This document shows positions 17,548-25,593 of a stretch of 64,000 nucleotides of DNA, piece by piece; position 1 is the stretch's first letter; each line of letters begins with the position of its first letter. The notes beneath the pieces were generated by a model. The model did not search any database. It was not told the origin of the DNA and saw nothing but the letters and a program-made list of their open reading frames with translations. The position numbers were made by a program, and so were the translations under genes. Origin of the DNA: Bdellovibrionaceae bacterium UBA6502 (GTDB lineage: Bacteria > Bdellovibrionota > Bdellovibrionia > Bdellovibrionales > UBA840); assembly GCA_002436415.1 (NCBI GenBank), contig DJMA01000003.1:124001-188000 (forward strand), given 5' to 3'.

Positions 17548-18951
17548 TTAGTCTTCTTCCACAAAACCATAGAGTCTTTCTTTGCGATAAAGAGTTCTAC
17601 GGTTGATTCCTAAAATTCTGGCAGCCTTTTCTTTGCGGCCACGAGTGTGGTCTAGGATTTTTTTGATATAGCGCTTTTCTAATTCTTCGAGACTAATTAG
17701 ATCTTCTTCAAAATTTAGTTCTATACTGTTTGCAGAACTGTTGTTTGACTCTTTTGGACGAATTCGATCAAAGCTAAAAAAGTTTTCAGAAATGATTTCG
17801 TTCGGGCATAGAACCACGGCACGCTCTACGACGTTTTCTAATTCACGAACATTTCCTTCCCAGTGATTATCGACTAGTTTTTCCATAGAGGCTCTCGAAA
17901 AGCTTCTCGCCTTGGCATTGTTGATTGCTGAATATTTTTTTAGAAACAATTCAGCTAAGGCAGGGATGTCTTCTTTTCTCTCACGAAGAGGTGGAAGGTG
18001 AATAGGAATTACTGTTAATCGATAATATAAATCTTCCCTAAATTTTCCCTGCTTACACAATTCTTTTAAGTTCTTGTGGGTGGCAGCTAAAATTCTTACA
18101 TCTACTTCTTTGTATTGGTTTTCACCAACGGGTTTAATTTTTCTTTCCTGGAGAACGCGCAATAATTTTGCTTGAAGCGATAGGTCCATGTCTCCAATTT
18201 CATCTAAAAAGAGTGTTCCACCATCCGCTTCTTCAAATAGGCCTTTTTTGCTTTGATGAGCTCCGGTGAAAGATCCTTTTGCGTGTCCAAATAATTCAGA
18301 CTCTAAAAGGTTTTCGGGGATTGCTGTGCAGTTGATTGGAACGAAGTTTTTATTGGCTCGATCACCAGATTCGTGAATGGCTCTAGCGATCACTTCTTTA
18401 CCGGTTCCACTTTCACCAGTAATCAAAACGTTGGTTTTTGCATTTGTTATTCGTGGAATCAAATCTAAAATTTGTTTCATCTCAGGGCTCTTTCCTAAGA
18501 TGTTTTTATAGGTCCACTTTTTATTCACTTCTTTTCGAAGGGCATTGTTGTCATTTTGAATTTTACCAAATCGAACCGCTCTATCGATAGAAACACCAAG
18601 TTCTGTAAGTTGAAAAGGTTTTACAACATAATCAAATGCTCCAGCACGAATGGCGTCAACAGCTGTATCAACGGATCCAAAGGCAGTTATCAAAATGATT
18701 GGTAGATCTGGTTGGGTGCGGTGGATATTACGGATTAAATCAATCCCTGTTAATTCAGGCATATTAATGTCGGATATGACAAGGTCTAAAAAAATGCCCT
18801 TTTCTTCCATATCTTTAATATAGACAATGGCCTCGGTTGCTTTTGTAAATGAACTCACTTTGTATTGATTTGCCAAAAGGAAATCGGAGATCAAATCCAT
18901 CATTTCTTTATCATCATCAACTACTAGAACATGGCCTTTAGCTTCTTGCAT
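17548..18951 (-). CDS. Sigma-54-dependent response regulator (NtrC family)
   Basis: A 467-residue transcription activator. The receiver domain occupies residues ~6-125, with acidic pocket VVDDD and phosphoacceptor Asp61 in VISDINMPE. A central AAA+ domain follows: Walker A GESGTGKE (about 180), the sigma-54 contact loop as GSFTGA (about 226), Walker B GTLFLDEIGD (about 245). A Fis-type helix-turn-helix closes the protein (KAARILGINRRTLYRK). The start is the ATG at 18951, preceded by AAGGGA; a longer frame to 19194 crosses a promoter and a terminator and is discarded. Probable partner of the convergent PAS kinase. A -24/-12 promoter about 100 bases upstream suggests autoregulation. Confidence 0.92.
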   Translation of the reverse strand: MQEAKGHVLVVDDDKEMMDLISDFLLANQYKVSSFTKATEAIVYIKDMEEKGIFLDLVISDINMPELTGIDLIRNIHRTQPDLPIILITAFGSVDTAVDAIRAGAFDYVVKPFQLTELGVSIDRAVRFGKIQNDNNALRKEVNKKWTYKNILGKSPEMKQILDLIPRITNAKTNVLITGESGTGKEVIARAIHESGDRANKNFVPINCTAIPENLLESELFGHAKGSFTGAHQSKKGLFEEADGGTLFLDEIGDMDLSLQAKLLRVLQERKIKPVGENQYKEVDVRILAATHKNLKELCKQGKFREDLYYRLTVIPIHLPPLRERKEDIPALAELFLKKYSAINNAKARSFSRASMEKLVDNHWEGNVRELENVVERAVVLCPNEIISENFFSFDRIRPKESNNSSANSIELNFEEDLISLEELEKRYIKKILDHTRGRKEKAARILGINRRTLYRKERLYGFVEED

Positions 18952-19053
18952 GGTATCCCTTTTACCCAAAATGTTACAAAATGTCCCCACAATACAGTTG
19001 TAGGGGCATAAGATCCCAATAATTAGAGTTTTAAACTCTCTTAACCAATACAA

Positions 19054-19069
19054 AGCAGTTTGTGTGCCA
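19054..19069 (-). promoter_or_regulatory. Sigma-54 (-24/-12) promoter of the NtrC-type regulator
   Basis: On the minus strand 19069 to 19054 reads TGGCACACAAACTGCT. The GG and GC doublets have the invariant sigma-54 spacing, and the sequence matches TGGCAC-N5-TTGC with one mismatch in the -12 element. Expected transcription start is near 19042, leaving a leader of about 90 bases before the regulator ATG at 18951. The product it drives is itself a sigma-54 activator. Confidence 0.7.
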
Positions 19070-19119
19070 AAATGTAAAGACTTGCTAAATAGAAAATTAA
19101 ATATATTTACTAAAAAGGC

Positions 19120-19145
19120 AAAAAAAAGAGCCGAACGCATTCGGC
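19120..19145 (-). terminator. Terminator of the candidate small RNA
   Basis: On the minus strand a 6-bp G+C-rich stem GCCGAA/TTCGGC (19145-19140 with 19135-19130) with a 4-nt loop is followed by TC and eight T residues (19127-19120). There is no coding gene immediately upstream on this strand, so it ends a noncoding transcript. Confidence 0.85.
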
Positions 19146-19241
19146 CCAATCGGGGGTTTGAGCATTTCTGCTCAAGGAGGGAAATCTTTGTCACGGCGAT
19201 ATCAGCAAGGAGGGGGGGGAGCCAATACCGCCTTAGCGACA
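19120..19241 (-). ncRNA. Probable ~120-nt C-rich small RNA with three hairpins
   Basis: Minus strand, 5' to 3'. A -10-like TATAAC (19253-19248) is followed by a hairpin of 8 pairs (19232-19225 with 19202-19195, one G-U) whose loop carries eight C residues and a TCC. Then comes a linker with CCCTCC, a perfect 7-bp hairpin closed by a GAAA tetraloop (19175-19158), a linker with CCCCC, and a Rho-independent terminator (stem GCCGAA/TTCGGC, then TCTTTTTTTT). C-rich loops facing purine-rich Shine-Dalgarno sequences are a known mode of small-RNA control. No Rfam family is recognised. It could instead be an attenuated leader of the regulator gene downstream. Confidence 0.6.
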
Positions 19242-19464
19242 GAAAGAGTTATAATCGAAAGCTAACAAAAAGCCTAATTATTCATACTGTTTCCGGTTTA
19301 TTAGTTTTACTTATTAAGTGAAAGCCAGCTGAGAATGCTCAAAATGCAAACTATGAGGCAATTAAGCGGCTTTTCAGAGATTGTATCGGCCATTTGCCCG
19401 TGATAGCCTCCTGAAGTCTTATAGAAAGCTAATAAAAGGTAGTATTGATTTAGGGGAGGAATTT

Positions 19465-20511
19465 ATGTCTGAATGGTTAAACCCGGTGGGCCTAGATGGA
19501 ATGGATTTCGTAGAGTTTGCTGATACCGACAAAATAGAACTTACAAAAGTTTTTACCGCATTTGGTTTCGAAAAAATCGCAGACCACAAAGAAAAACAAA
19601 TCGAACTTTGGCGCCAAGGAGATATCAATTTTCTTTTAAATACCGAGCCAAGCGGTTTTGCAGCTGAGTTTTGCAAAATGCATGGCCCAAGTGTTTGTTC
19701 CATGGGATTTCGAGTTAAAAACGCACCCAATGCTGTGGAAGAAGTCTTGTCAAAGGATGCTAAACTATACAATGAAGCTAGTAAGAAAAGTTTCCTCACC
19801 GATTACCCAACGATTTTTGGAATTGGTGATAGCCTAATTTATTTTATCGACACCTATGGAACCAAGGGCAATATCTTTGAAGACGAATACAATTACCTTT
19901 CTGATCGCAGAGAAGTGAAAGGTAAAGGGTTTCAAAGAGTTGATCACTTAACCAATAATGTTCCAGCTGGAGATATGCAAAAATGGTGCGACTGGTATTC
20001 GAAAGTCTTTAATTTCCAAGAAAAAAGATACTTTGATATTCATGGATCTAAAACAGGTTTAACTTCTAAAGTGATGATGTCGCCTTGTCGAAAAATAATG
20101 ATTCCTGTAAACGAACCTTCTGATGGAAAATCACAGATTCAAGAGTACTTAGATGAATACAAGGGAAGTGGTGTTCAACACATTGCTTTGCTAACCAACG
20201 ACATAGTTTCTACTTTAACGGATGTAAGAAAAGAGCATGACGACTTTTTAAATGTTCCGAGCACTTATTATGAAGACATTCCCAATCGCTTAGACAATGT
20301 AGAGGAAAACCTTGCTGTGTTAGAAAAACTAGGAATCCTAGTAGATGGCGACGAGGAAGGTTATTTACTGCAAATTTTCACACAAAATCTTTGTGGCCCA
20401 ATTTTCTTTGAAGTGATTGAAAGAAAAAACCATCACGGTTTTGGCGAAGGAAATTTTCAGGCTCTATTTGAAGCCATTGAAAGAGACCAAGAGCGTCGGG
20501 GAGTTTTGTGA
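19465..20511 (+). CDS. hppD: 4-hydroxyphenylpyruvate dioxygenase
   Basis: A 348-residue cytosolic Fe(II) enzyme of the vicinal-oxygen-chelate fold. It converts 4-hydroxyphenylpyruvate to homogentisate in tyrosine degradation. The start is the ATG at 19465, behind an excellent GGGGAGGA ribosome binding site at 19453. Iron ligands are visible as His in RVDHLTNNV (about 161), His in GVQHIALLT (about 238) and Glu in FFEVIER (about 317). The C-terminal GFGEGNFQALFEAIERDQ helix is characteristic of HPPD. Its stop overlaps the ribD start (GTGA). No other homogentisate-pathway gene is in the window. Confidence 0.95.
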   Translation: MSEWLNPVGLDGMDFVEFADTDKIELTKVFTAFGFEKIADHKEKQIELWRQGDINFLLNTEPSGFAAEFCKMHGPSVCSMGFRVKNAPNAVEEVLSKDAKLYNEASKKSFLTDYPTIFGIGDSLIYFIDTYGTKGNIFEDEYNYLSDRREVKGKGFQRVDHLTNNVPAGDMQKWCDWYSKVFNFQEKRYFDIHGSKTGLTSKVMMSPCRKIMIPVNEPSDGKSQIQEYLDEYKGSGVQHIALLTNDIVSTLTDVRKEHDDFLNVPSTYYEDIPNRLDNVEENLAVLEKLGILVDGDEEGYLLQIFTQNLCGPIFFEVIERKNHHGFGEGNFQALFEAIERDQERRGVL

Positions 20512-21620
20512 AGAGCAAAGCTCGCCTCGGCGAAAAGTATTCTGATGACGAAGCTATGAAGCTTGCAATAGATATAGCCTACCAGGGATGGGGAGATGTT
20601 AAATCCAATCCAATGGTAGGCTGTGTTGTTTTAAACTCAGAAAAAAAATTGGTGTCTTTTGGCTATCATGAAAAATATGGGGAAGGACACGCTGAAGTAA
20701 ATGCTTTGAAAAATGTGGAGGCCTCTCAGGTAGAAGGTGGAAGTATTTTTGTAACGCTTGAGCCTTGTTCCCATTATGGAAAGACTCCACCATGCGCCGA
20801 ATTAGTGAGGCAGTTTCCTTTTTCGAGATTGGTCATTGGTTTGATGGACCCGAATCCATTGGTTAATGGCAAAGGCGCTATGTTGGTGAGTGAGAAAGGT
20901 ATTTTGGTTGAAACTCATAGTAAATACTTGCAAGAGCTTGAGTACCAAAATTCAATTTTTTTAACGAATATGAAAGAGAAACGCCCCTTTTGGGCTGTGA
21001 AACAAGGACTGTCCAAAGATTATAAAATCACTGGACCCGAGGGGAAAACTGCTCGAGTGACTAACGAGCACTCTCGTAAAGAAGTCTACCGCCTAAGGCA
21101 TGCTTTTAGTTGTATGTCAGTGAGTGGAAAAACTCTTTTACAGGACTCTCCTAAATTAAGTGTCGTTCGTGAAGACCAAGAATATTATCCTGATCTTTTG
21201 GTTTTTTGTACCGATCCCAATAAATATTTAGCCTTAGATGTTCCTGCTTTAACTCAAAGGCAAGCTGAACAAGTATGTTTTTTGAGTCCAGCTAAGGAGT
21301 TTAAAGTCATTAAAGATAACGGCTTTGAGTTTGTACAAGTAAACTGGCAGGACCAGGATTCGATATTGCAAATGCAGCAGTATTTTTATAGCACGAGAAA
21401 ATGGTCATCCATCTTCGTAGAGCCAGGAGCAGAGCTTTTTGACTTTTTATGGCAACAAAAGGTCATTGATCGGTACTATTTTTTCATCGGTCAAAATAGC
21501 CAAGGCAGCACGGCGAAAAGTTTTTCAAAGCACCTTAACTTTGAACAAGACATACTTCGCAAATTAAGTGTTCCTCAGAAAAACTTTTCTGGTGATTATT
21601 TTTTTGAAATCGATGCTTAG
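20508..21620 (+). CDS. ribD: Bifunctional riboflavin deaminase/reductase RibD
   Basis: A 370-residue enzyme for the second and third steps of riboflavin synthesis. The N-terminal zinc deaminase domain has GHAEVNAL (about residue 61) and the PCSHYGKTPPC zinc site (about 87-97). The C-terminal reductase domain (about 150-370) is diverged but has the expected placement. The GTG start overlaps the HPPD stop and has GGGGAG 4 bases upstream, so the two genes are coupled; no other rib gene is nearby, an unusual partnership. The stop overlaps by four bases the stop of the convergent gene. Confidence 0.9.
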   Translation: MKSKARLGEKYSDDEAMKLAIDIAYQGWGDVKSNPMVGCVVLNSEKKLVSFGYHEKYGEGHAEVNALKNVEASQVEGGSIFVTLEPCSHYGKTPPCAELVRQFPFSRLVIGLMDPNPLVNGKGAMLVSEKGILVETHSKYLQELEYQNSIFLTNMKEKRPFWAVKQGLSKDYKITGPEGKTARVTNEHSRKEVYRLRHAFSCMSVSGKTLLQDSPKLSVVREDQEYYPDLLVFCTDPNKYLALDVPALTQRQAEQVCFLSPAKEFKVIKDNGFEFVQVNWQDQDSILQMQQYFYSTRKWSSIFVEPGAELFDFLWQQKVIDRYYFFIGQNSQGSTAKSFSKHLNFEQDILRKLSVPQKNFSGDYFFEIDA

Positions 21621-22498
21621 AATTTCCTACCCGTTTTAAAAGAATTTAATACCTGATTTACTTTAGTGTTGGAGTTTCCAGAGTTCTGGCATTTCGGCTT
21701 CGTTAGTAAGCTTTGTGTTCTTTGGCTACCAGGTAGGAGTGTTCTTTCTAAGTCTTTTAAAATTTCTGTTTGATTGTCCATTTTAACTTTAGATCCGGTA
21801 GTTCTATACTTACTACCCCAAATTTCATAGAGAGAATGGTGTTGAAAAACTTTAAACAAGTTTATCGTGTATAAAGCCTGAATTGATGCTCTCAATTTAT
21901 TTGATTCCAGATAGGGATCAAAAAATGATAAGCTCTTTACTTCTGGAACAAGCTCCGAGTTAAACTCAACATACAATTCAATTAGCTTAGATGTCTGATT
22001 GTCTAATGCCGTACTATTTTCTGGCATGGCCGCGGAGAAGATAAGACCAATTTTACCGTCAATCTTAACGCTTCTAACGATGATATATTCTGCTCTAAAA
22101 GGCATGCGATTGGCACTTTTAAATTTTTGGTCATTTTCCATTCTTCCAAATTGAACGTGTAGCGGAAAAGGAGATCTACTATTGTAGTCAAGAGCGGTTA
22201 AAAAATATTCGCCATTGCTGATTTCAAACTTAGGCATATCTCCATACATTTGAAGACGGTGAAAAGGGTCCATATTGTTTATAGTTTCTTTTTTGTTGGA
22301 GCGGAAGACTTGCATTGTTATAGCGGCCTCTTGTTGAATGTAGTCTTTGTAGCTAATTTTGGAACTTATCTCTCCGGATTGGATTTTATTTTGATAAATT
22401 TGCGAAAGTATAATTTCTTCGTTTTTGGTAAATTGAACCTGGGCGTATGCTTTTACACAGTTAAGAAAGAAAAGTATAAGTAATAGCTTTTGAAACAC
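21617..22498 (-). CDS. Secreted protein of unknown function
   Basis: A 293-residue protein with a clear signal peptide (MFQKLLLILFFLNCVKAYA). I recognise no family. The mature part is mixed alpha/beta with a central region rich in beta-like strands (AEYIIVRSVKIDGKIGLIFSAAM; LIELYVEF) and a basic, Asn/Ser-rich C-terminal tail. It is monocistronic. Its stop overlaps the convergent ribD stop by four bases, so the two transcripts must be antisense at their 3' ends. Confidence 0.7.
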   Translation of the reverse strand: MFQKLLLILFFLNCVKAYAQVQFTKNEEIILSQIYQNKIQSGEISSKISYKDYIQQEAAITMQVFRSNKKETINNMDPFHRLQMYGDMPKFEISNGEYFLTALDYNSRSPFPLHVQFGRMENDQKFKSANRMPFRAEYIIVRSVKIDGKIGLIFSAAMPENSTALDNQTSKLIELYVEFNSELVPEVKSLSFFDPYLESNKLRASIQALYTINLFKVFQHHSLYEIWGSKYRTTGSKVKMDNQTEILKDLERTLLPGSQRTQSLLTKPKCQNSGNSNTKVNQVLNSFKTGRKF

Positions 22499-22696
22499 AT
22501 TTAACTCCTGATTGTGGACTAATTTGATAAATCAAAATTTAGGCAAATAAAACAAATATTTAGACCTGAGAGTAGTTTCTCTAGACTTGTCAAAAAAATA
22601 GATACGTTTTGCTTGGGTATGAGTGATAAAATGGAGGCTGAGAAATCTATTTTATTTTGAGCCAAGAGAAATTGCGCTGATACAAGGGGATTCATA

Positions 22697-23488
22697 TTGA
22701 GAGTAAATAGTTTTGAGTTTGGGGATTTATCATCGGTACCAGCCTTTTATCATCAGTTTTTAAGAGAATTCATGAGTAAGATTTACTTTGTTTTTGGGAT
22801 TCATAAACTTTGGCGCAAAGAGATTTCAGAGTTTGTAGAGAGGCAAGGCGCTGAGAGCATTCATGACCCATGTGCGGGGAGTGGATATGTGAATCAGTTA
22901 ATCTTTGAAAGTTTAGATAAAAATCTGGGAGCAAAGTTTTACCTCTCAGATCTAATGACGGATGAGAGCCCTGAGTTTGCTAAGCAGATTAACTCATTAG
23001 GCTATCAGGATTTAAAGTTTGCAGAAGAGTCCATTGATCTTTTAAAAATCGAAGCTTCTAAGCAAATGCCGAAAATGTTTGTTAACTCTTTTCATCACTT
23101 TAATAATGAGCAAGTAAAAGAAATTCTTAAAAACACTTTGGGCCAGGGGAAAGAAATTCTAGTTTTGGAGTATTGTCGAAAAACTCCAGATAGTTTGGTT
23201 TCTATGTTGTTTGGGGGAGTTTTGAGTCTTTTGTTTTTTCCATTTGTGGTTGAGAAAAAGTTTATTATCCCAAGTTTTATTTTTACATACTTGATCCCCA
23301 TCATTCCATTTATGTTGGTTTGGGATGGAATTGTTTCTTGCTTGCGAACACATACTATTTCTAGTTTGAAACAGATCTTGGTGGAACTAAATTTAACGAA
23401 TGTGCTTATAGAGAAAAAAACTAGAAGATCGCTCTTGTATCCTTCAGGAGTTGATTCTTACTTTTTTAAAATAGAAAATAGAAAATAG
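22697..23488 (+). CDS. SAM-methyltransferase-like protein with C-terminal membrane segments
   Basis: A 263-residue protein starting at a TTG (22697) placed 6 bases after an AAGGGGA ribosome binding site. Residues ~40-150 look like a class I methyltransferase core: motif I DPCAGSGYVNQL, an acidic YLSDLMTDE loop, and an MFVNSFHHF strand where family members have N-P-P-Y-like or S-x-x-H motifs. Two hydrophobic segments follow (VSMLFGGVLSLLFFPFVV and FIFTYLIPIIPFMLVW), so the protein is probably membrane-attached. The substrate is unknown. The coding end and stop codon lie inside a 7-bp tandem repeat. Confidence 0.65.
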   Translation: MRVNSFEFGDLSSVPAFYHQFLREFMSKIYFVFGIHKLWRKEISEFVERQGAESIHDPCAGSGYVNQLIFESLDKNLGAKFYLSDLMTDESPEFAKQINSLGYQDLKFAEESIDLLKIEASKQMPKMFVNSFHHFNNEQVKEILKNTLGQGKEILVLEYCRKTPDSLVSMLFGGVLSLLFFPFVVEKKFIIPSFIFTYLIPIIPFMLVWDGIVSCLRTHTISSLKQILVELNLTNVLIEKKTRRSLLYPSGVDSYFFKIENRK

Positions 23489-23523
23489 AAAATAGAAAAT
23501 AGAAAATAGAAAATAGAAAATAG
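23468..23523 (+). repeat. Eight perfect tandem copies of AAAATAG
   Basis: Eight uninterrupted 7-bp units run from 23468 to 23523, followed by a degraded ninth (AAAATTT). The array begins inside the last codons of the methyltransferase-like gene and supplies its stop codon in the third unit. Because 7 is not a multiple of 3, the array closes all three forward frames within 21 bases. Confidence 0.97.
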
Positions 23524-23630
23524 AAAATTTAAAGAGCGGGGAGTATCGCCAATATTATACTTCCTCCTATTAATGCCAGCTCAATGAATATCTGTTGTTT
23601 TAAAATTCGATCAGCTCGCACATTGAAAAC

Positions 23631-23670
23631 AAAAAAACTCCAGCCAAGAAGCCTGGAGTTTTTGTTTTTT
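23631..23670. terminator. Bidirectional terminator
   Basis: A 9-bp perfect stem AAACTCCAG/CTGGAGTTT (23635-23643 with 23653-23661), with an A tract before and a TTTTTGTTTTTT tract after. It lies between the convergent methyltransferase-like and trmO genes and fits termination in both directions. Confidence 0.9.
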
Positions 23671-23703
23671 AAGGATTAAAATAAACTGGAAACAGCCGCT
23701 CTT

Positions 23704-24447
23704 TTAACTAGCTCGCGGACCACGTTTTAATTTAAAATCCCTAATCTCAGCCATACGATCTTTAATGTGAAAAAATAGCTCAAAATTATAAATGTCTAAA
23801 ACAAAATCCTCTTTCACATTTTCTTTGCTAGAGTCTCTAGACTGCATAGGACGAGGGTCCTCTTTGATTAGATTCGACAAAAAGCCAATCAACTGATCTG
23901 AATTGATAAAGTCTTTTTGTGCATCAATTCTTTCAAAATAATCATCGAACTTAGTTTTACAGTTCATGGAGATATTTACTTCATCGATGCTTTCACGTAC
24001 CAGTTCCAGCCAACCCGATCGAGCATCAGGAATGCTGTCATACTCTGGAATATAAGGCTTAATGTCTAGAATTGGTGTTTTATCAACAAGGTCAGCACCT
24101 TTTACCCAAATATGATCTGGGCCAATATCAACCAATTCAACAACACTCATAGCGATTGGATTTGGACGATGTGGACTTCTCGTTGCAAAGACCCCTTGTT
24201 TTTTTCCTTCGAAACGAGGAGGACTAACTTTGGCTTTGAAATTGTCTGAGTTGTTTAGGTGAAAACCCCATAAAATCCAAACATGACTAAAGCCTTCAAG
24301 GCCTTGCAAGCTTAAGCTTGGTTGGTAGGATTTATTGAATGTGATTTTGGAATGAATCTCTTTGATTAATCCCGCTTGTCTTGGTACTGCAAATTTGTTT
24401 TTGAATGGTGATTTTATCTTTCCAATCGGTTTACACAGTAGTTCCAT
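23704..24447 (-). CDS. trmO: tRNA t6A37 N6-methyltransferase TrmO (TsaA/YaeB)
   Basis: A 247-residue protein of the class VIII SAM methyltransferase family, which forms m6t6A at tRNA position 37. The beta-barrel domain covers residues ~5-145: PIGKIKSPF at the N terminus, FSHVWILWGFH, the signature FATRSPHRPNPIAMS, and the DILDIKPY-type ending TPILDIKPYIPEYDS. The C-terminal domain ends the protein. The start overlaps the upstream TrmJ-like gene by 17 bases, coupling two tRNA-modification enzymes. Confidence 0.92.
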   Translation of the reverse strand: MELLCKPIGKIKSPFKNKFAVPRQAGLIKEIHSKITFNKSYQPSLSLQGLEGFSHVWILWGFHLNNSDNFKAKVSPPRFEGKKQGVFATRSPHRPNPIAMSVVELVDIGPDHIWVKGADLVDKTPILDIKPYIPEYDSIPDARSGWLELVRESIDEVNISMNCKTKFDDYFERIDAQKDFINSDQLIGFLSNLIKEDPRPMQSRDSSKENVKEDFVLDIYNFELFFHIKDRMAEIRDFKLKRGPRAS

Positions 24448-25189
24448 CTTCTTTATTTCCCTCTCTTAATTTGCGAAGACTTTGTTGAACTACTTTCTCG
24501 AAGATCTGTTTTTCTTTTAAACTTGGAAGACTTCTGTCTAATAAGTTGGTAAGAATTTTAGCGGCATTTACTCTTGGAGAACTTAAATCAAAGCCCAGCT
24601 CTAATAGCCAGGCTTTCACTAAAGGACCAGATTGTAAATCCACTACTTCACGTTCAGAGTCAGTAGTGCTAGTAAAGTCCATGCTTTCGCGCCAAGACTG
24701 AACGATATACAGAGCTAACTGTACAGCGTGTGCTAGATTCAAGCTCTTAAATTCACCGTAAATTGGTAGGCTTGCCGAATACTGACATTCCTCCAATTGT
24801 TCGGTACTAAGGCCATCATCCTCAGGTCCAAACACCAAATAAATTGGAGTGTTTTCCTGAAAGCTTCCTTCTTGGTTTTGTGTTTCAAATCCCTTTAAAA
24901 GTTGAGGAAGTAAGAAGTTCGGTCGGTTTTTTCCAGAACGAGCTGTCATGGCTATGCGTATTCCATCGGGCTCTGAAGAAATGAATTCTTCAATGTTCTT
25001 ATAAACTGAAAGTTCTTCTAGATGTTTTTGAGCACCAGCAGCACCTTGTCTTGCTTCGACATGATTGGTCTCACACTCTGGAGCTACTGAAATTAACTTT
25101 CCAGCTCCCATATTGGCACAAGCACGAGCCGCAGCCCCTAGGTTTCTAGGGTATTGAGTGTTTACAAGTACAACATGAACAGGCGTCAA
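24431..25189 (-). CDS. RNA 2'-O-methyltransferase, TrmJ/LasT-like (SpoU/SPOUT)
   Basis: A 252-residue SPOUT enzyme. Motif 1 is NTQYPRNLGAAARACANMG near the N terminus; motif 2 is LVFGPEDDGLS (about residue 125) and motif 3 SLNLAHAVQLALYIV (about 155), which form the knotted SAM site. The C-terminal helical domain (about 180-250) resembles that of TrmJ, which 2'-O-methylates tRNA position 32. It is followed by and overlaps trmO, supporting a tRNA role, but I leave the symbol blank because TrmJ, TrmL and LasT share these motifs. Confidence 0.85.
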   Translation of the reverse strand: MTPVHVVLVNTQYPRNLGAAARACANMGAGKLISVAPECETNHVEARQGAAGAQKHLEELSVYKNIEEFISSEPDGIRIAMTARSGKNRPNFLLPQLLKGFETQNQEGSFQENTPIYLVFGPEDDGLSTEQLEECQYSASLPIYGEFKSLNLAHAVQLALYIVQSWRESMDFTSTTDSEREVVDLQSGPLVKAWLLELGFDLSSPRVNAAKILTNLLDRSLPSLKEKQIFEKVVQQSLRKLREGNKEDGTTV

Positions 25190-25593
25190 ATTTTTCCTCT
25201 CCTAATAAATGAACGGGCTTCTATTGTCTAAAGCCCCAACACATATTCCGATTTCCCATTTGCTTGTTTTAGCCCATATTCAGGAAACCACAATAGAATT
25301 TGCTGGAATACAATGTATCTAGTTTCCTGCTCTATAGAAAATACCGGTGAACTATAAGACACACTTTGGTTAGCTATAATTCTCCCTAAAAACAGGCTTA
25401 AATGGCTATAAATATAAAGAATTGGTTAAATAGAGCTATTTGAGAAATCTAAGGATTTTAGATTTATTCCTATTTAATAAGCACAATCCTATTCAATGGG
25501 ATATTTATGCTTTTGGGCATTTTAAAAAAAATAAGCTCAGATGCTAAACCTGAGCTTGTTATTTGAATTGCTTAAGTGTCTTGAATTTTGTGC
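25190..25593. other. Intergenic, 404 bp, with an inverted repeat and a terminator
   Basis: This spacer should contain the promoter of the trmJ-trmO pair. It holds an 8-bp inverted repeat, CAGGAAAC (25281-25288) and GTTTCCTG (25322-25329), separated by 33 bases, and the hldD terminator near 25524-25557. No gene is supported. Confidence 0.55.
25524..25557 (-). terminator. Terminator after hldD
   Basis: On the minus strand, stem AAGCTCAG (25557-25550), a 9-nt loop, CTGAGCTT (25540-25533), then a T-rich tract opposite the A run at 25524-25531. It lies about 35 bases after the hldD stop. Confidence 0.88.

Noticed and set aside
18952..19194. N-terminal extension of the sigma-54 regulator to 19194
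   Set aside because: The extension crosses the candidate small RNA terminator and the -24/-12 promoter, and the receiver domain starts normally at 18951 with a good ribosome binding site.
19064..19321. Plus-strand 85-codon frame opposite the small RNA
   Set aside because: It crosses the complement of a terminator and promoter, with a composition unlike protein and no ribosome binding site.
19381..19464. Upstream start for HPPD
   Set aside because: The 28 extra residues are not typical of HPPD, and the GGGGAGGA site clearly serves the ATG at 19465.
23095..23353. Minus-strand frames opposite the methyltransferase-like gene
   Set aside because: No ribosome binding sites and no recognisable domains; shadows of the plus-strand gene.
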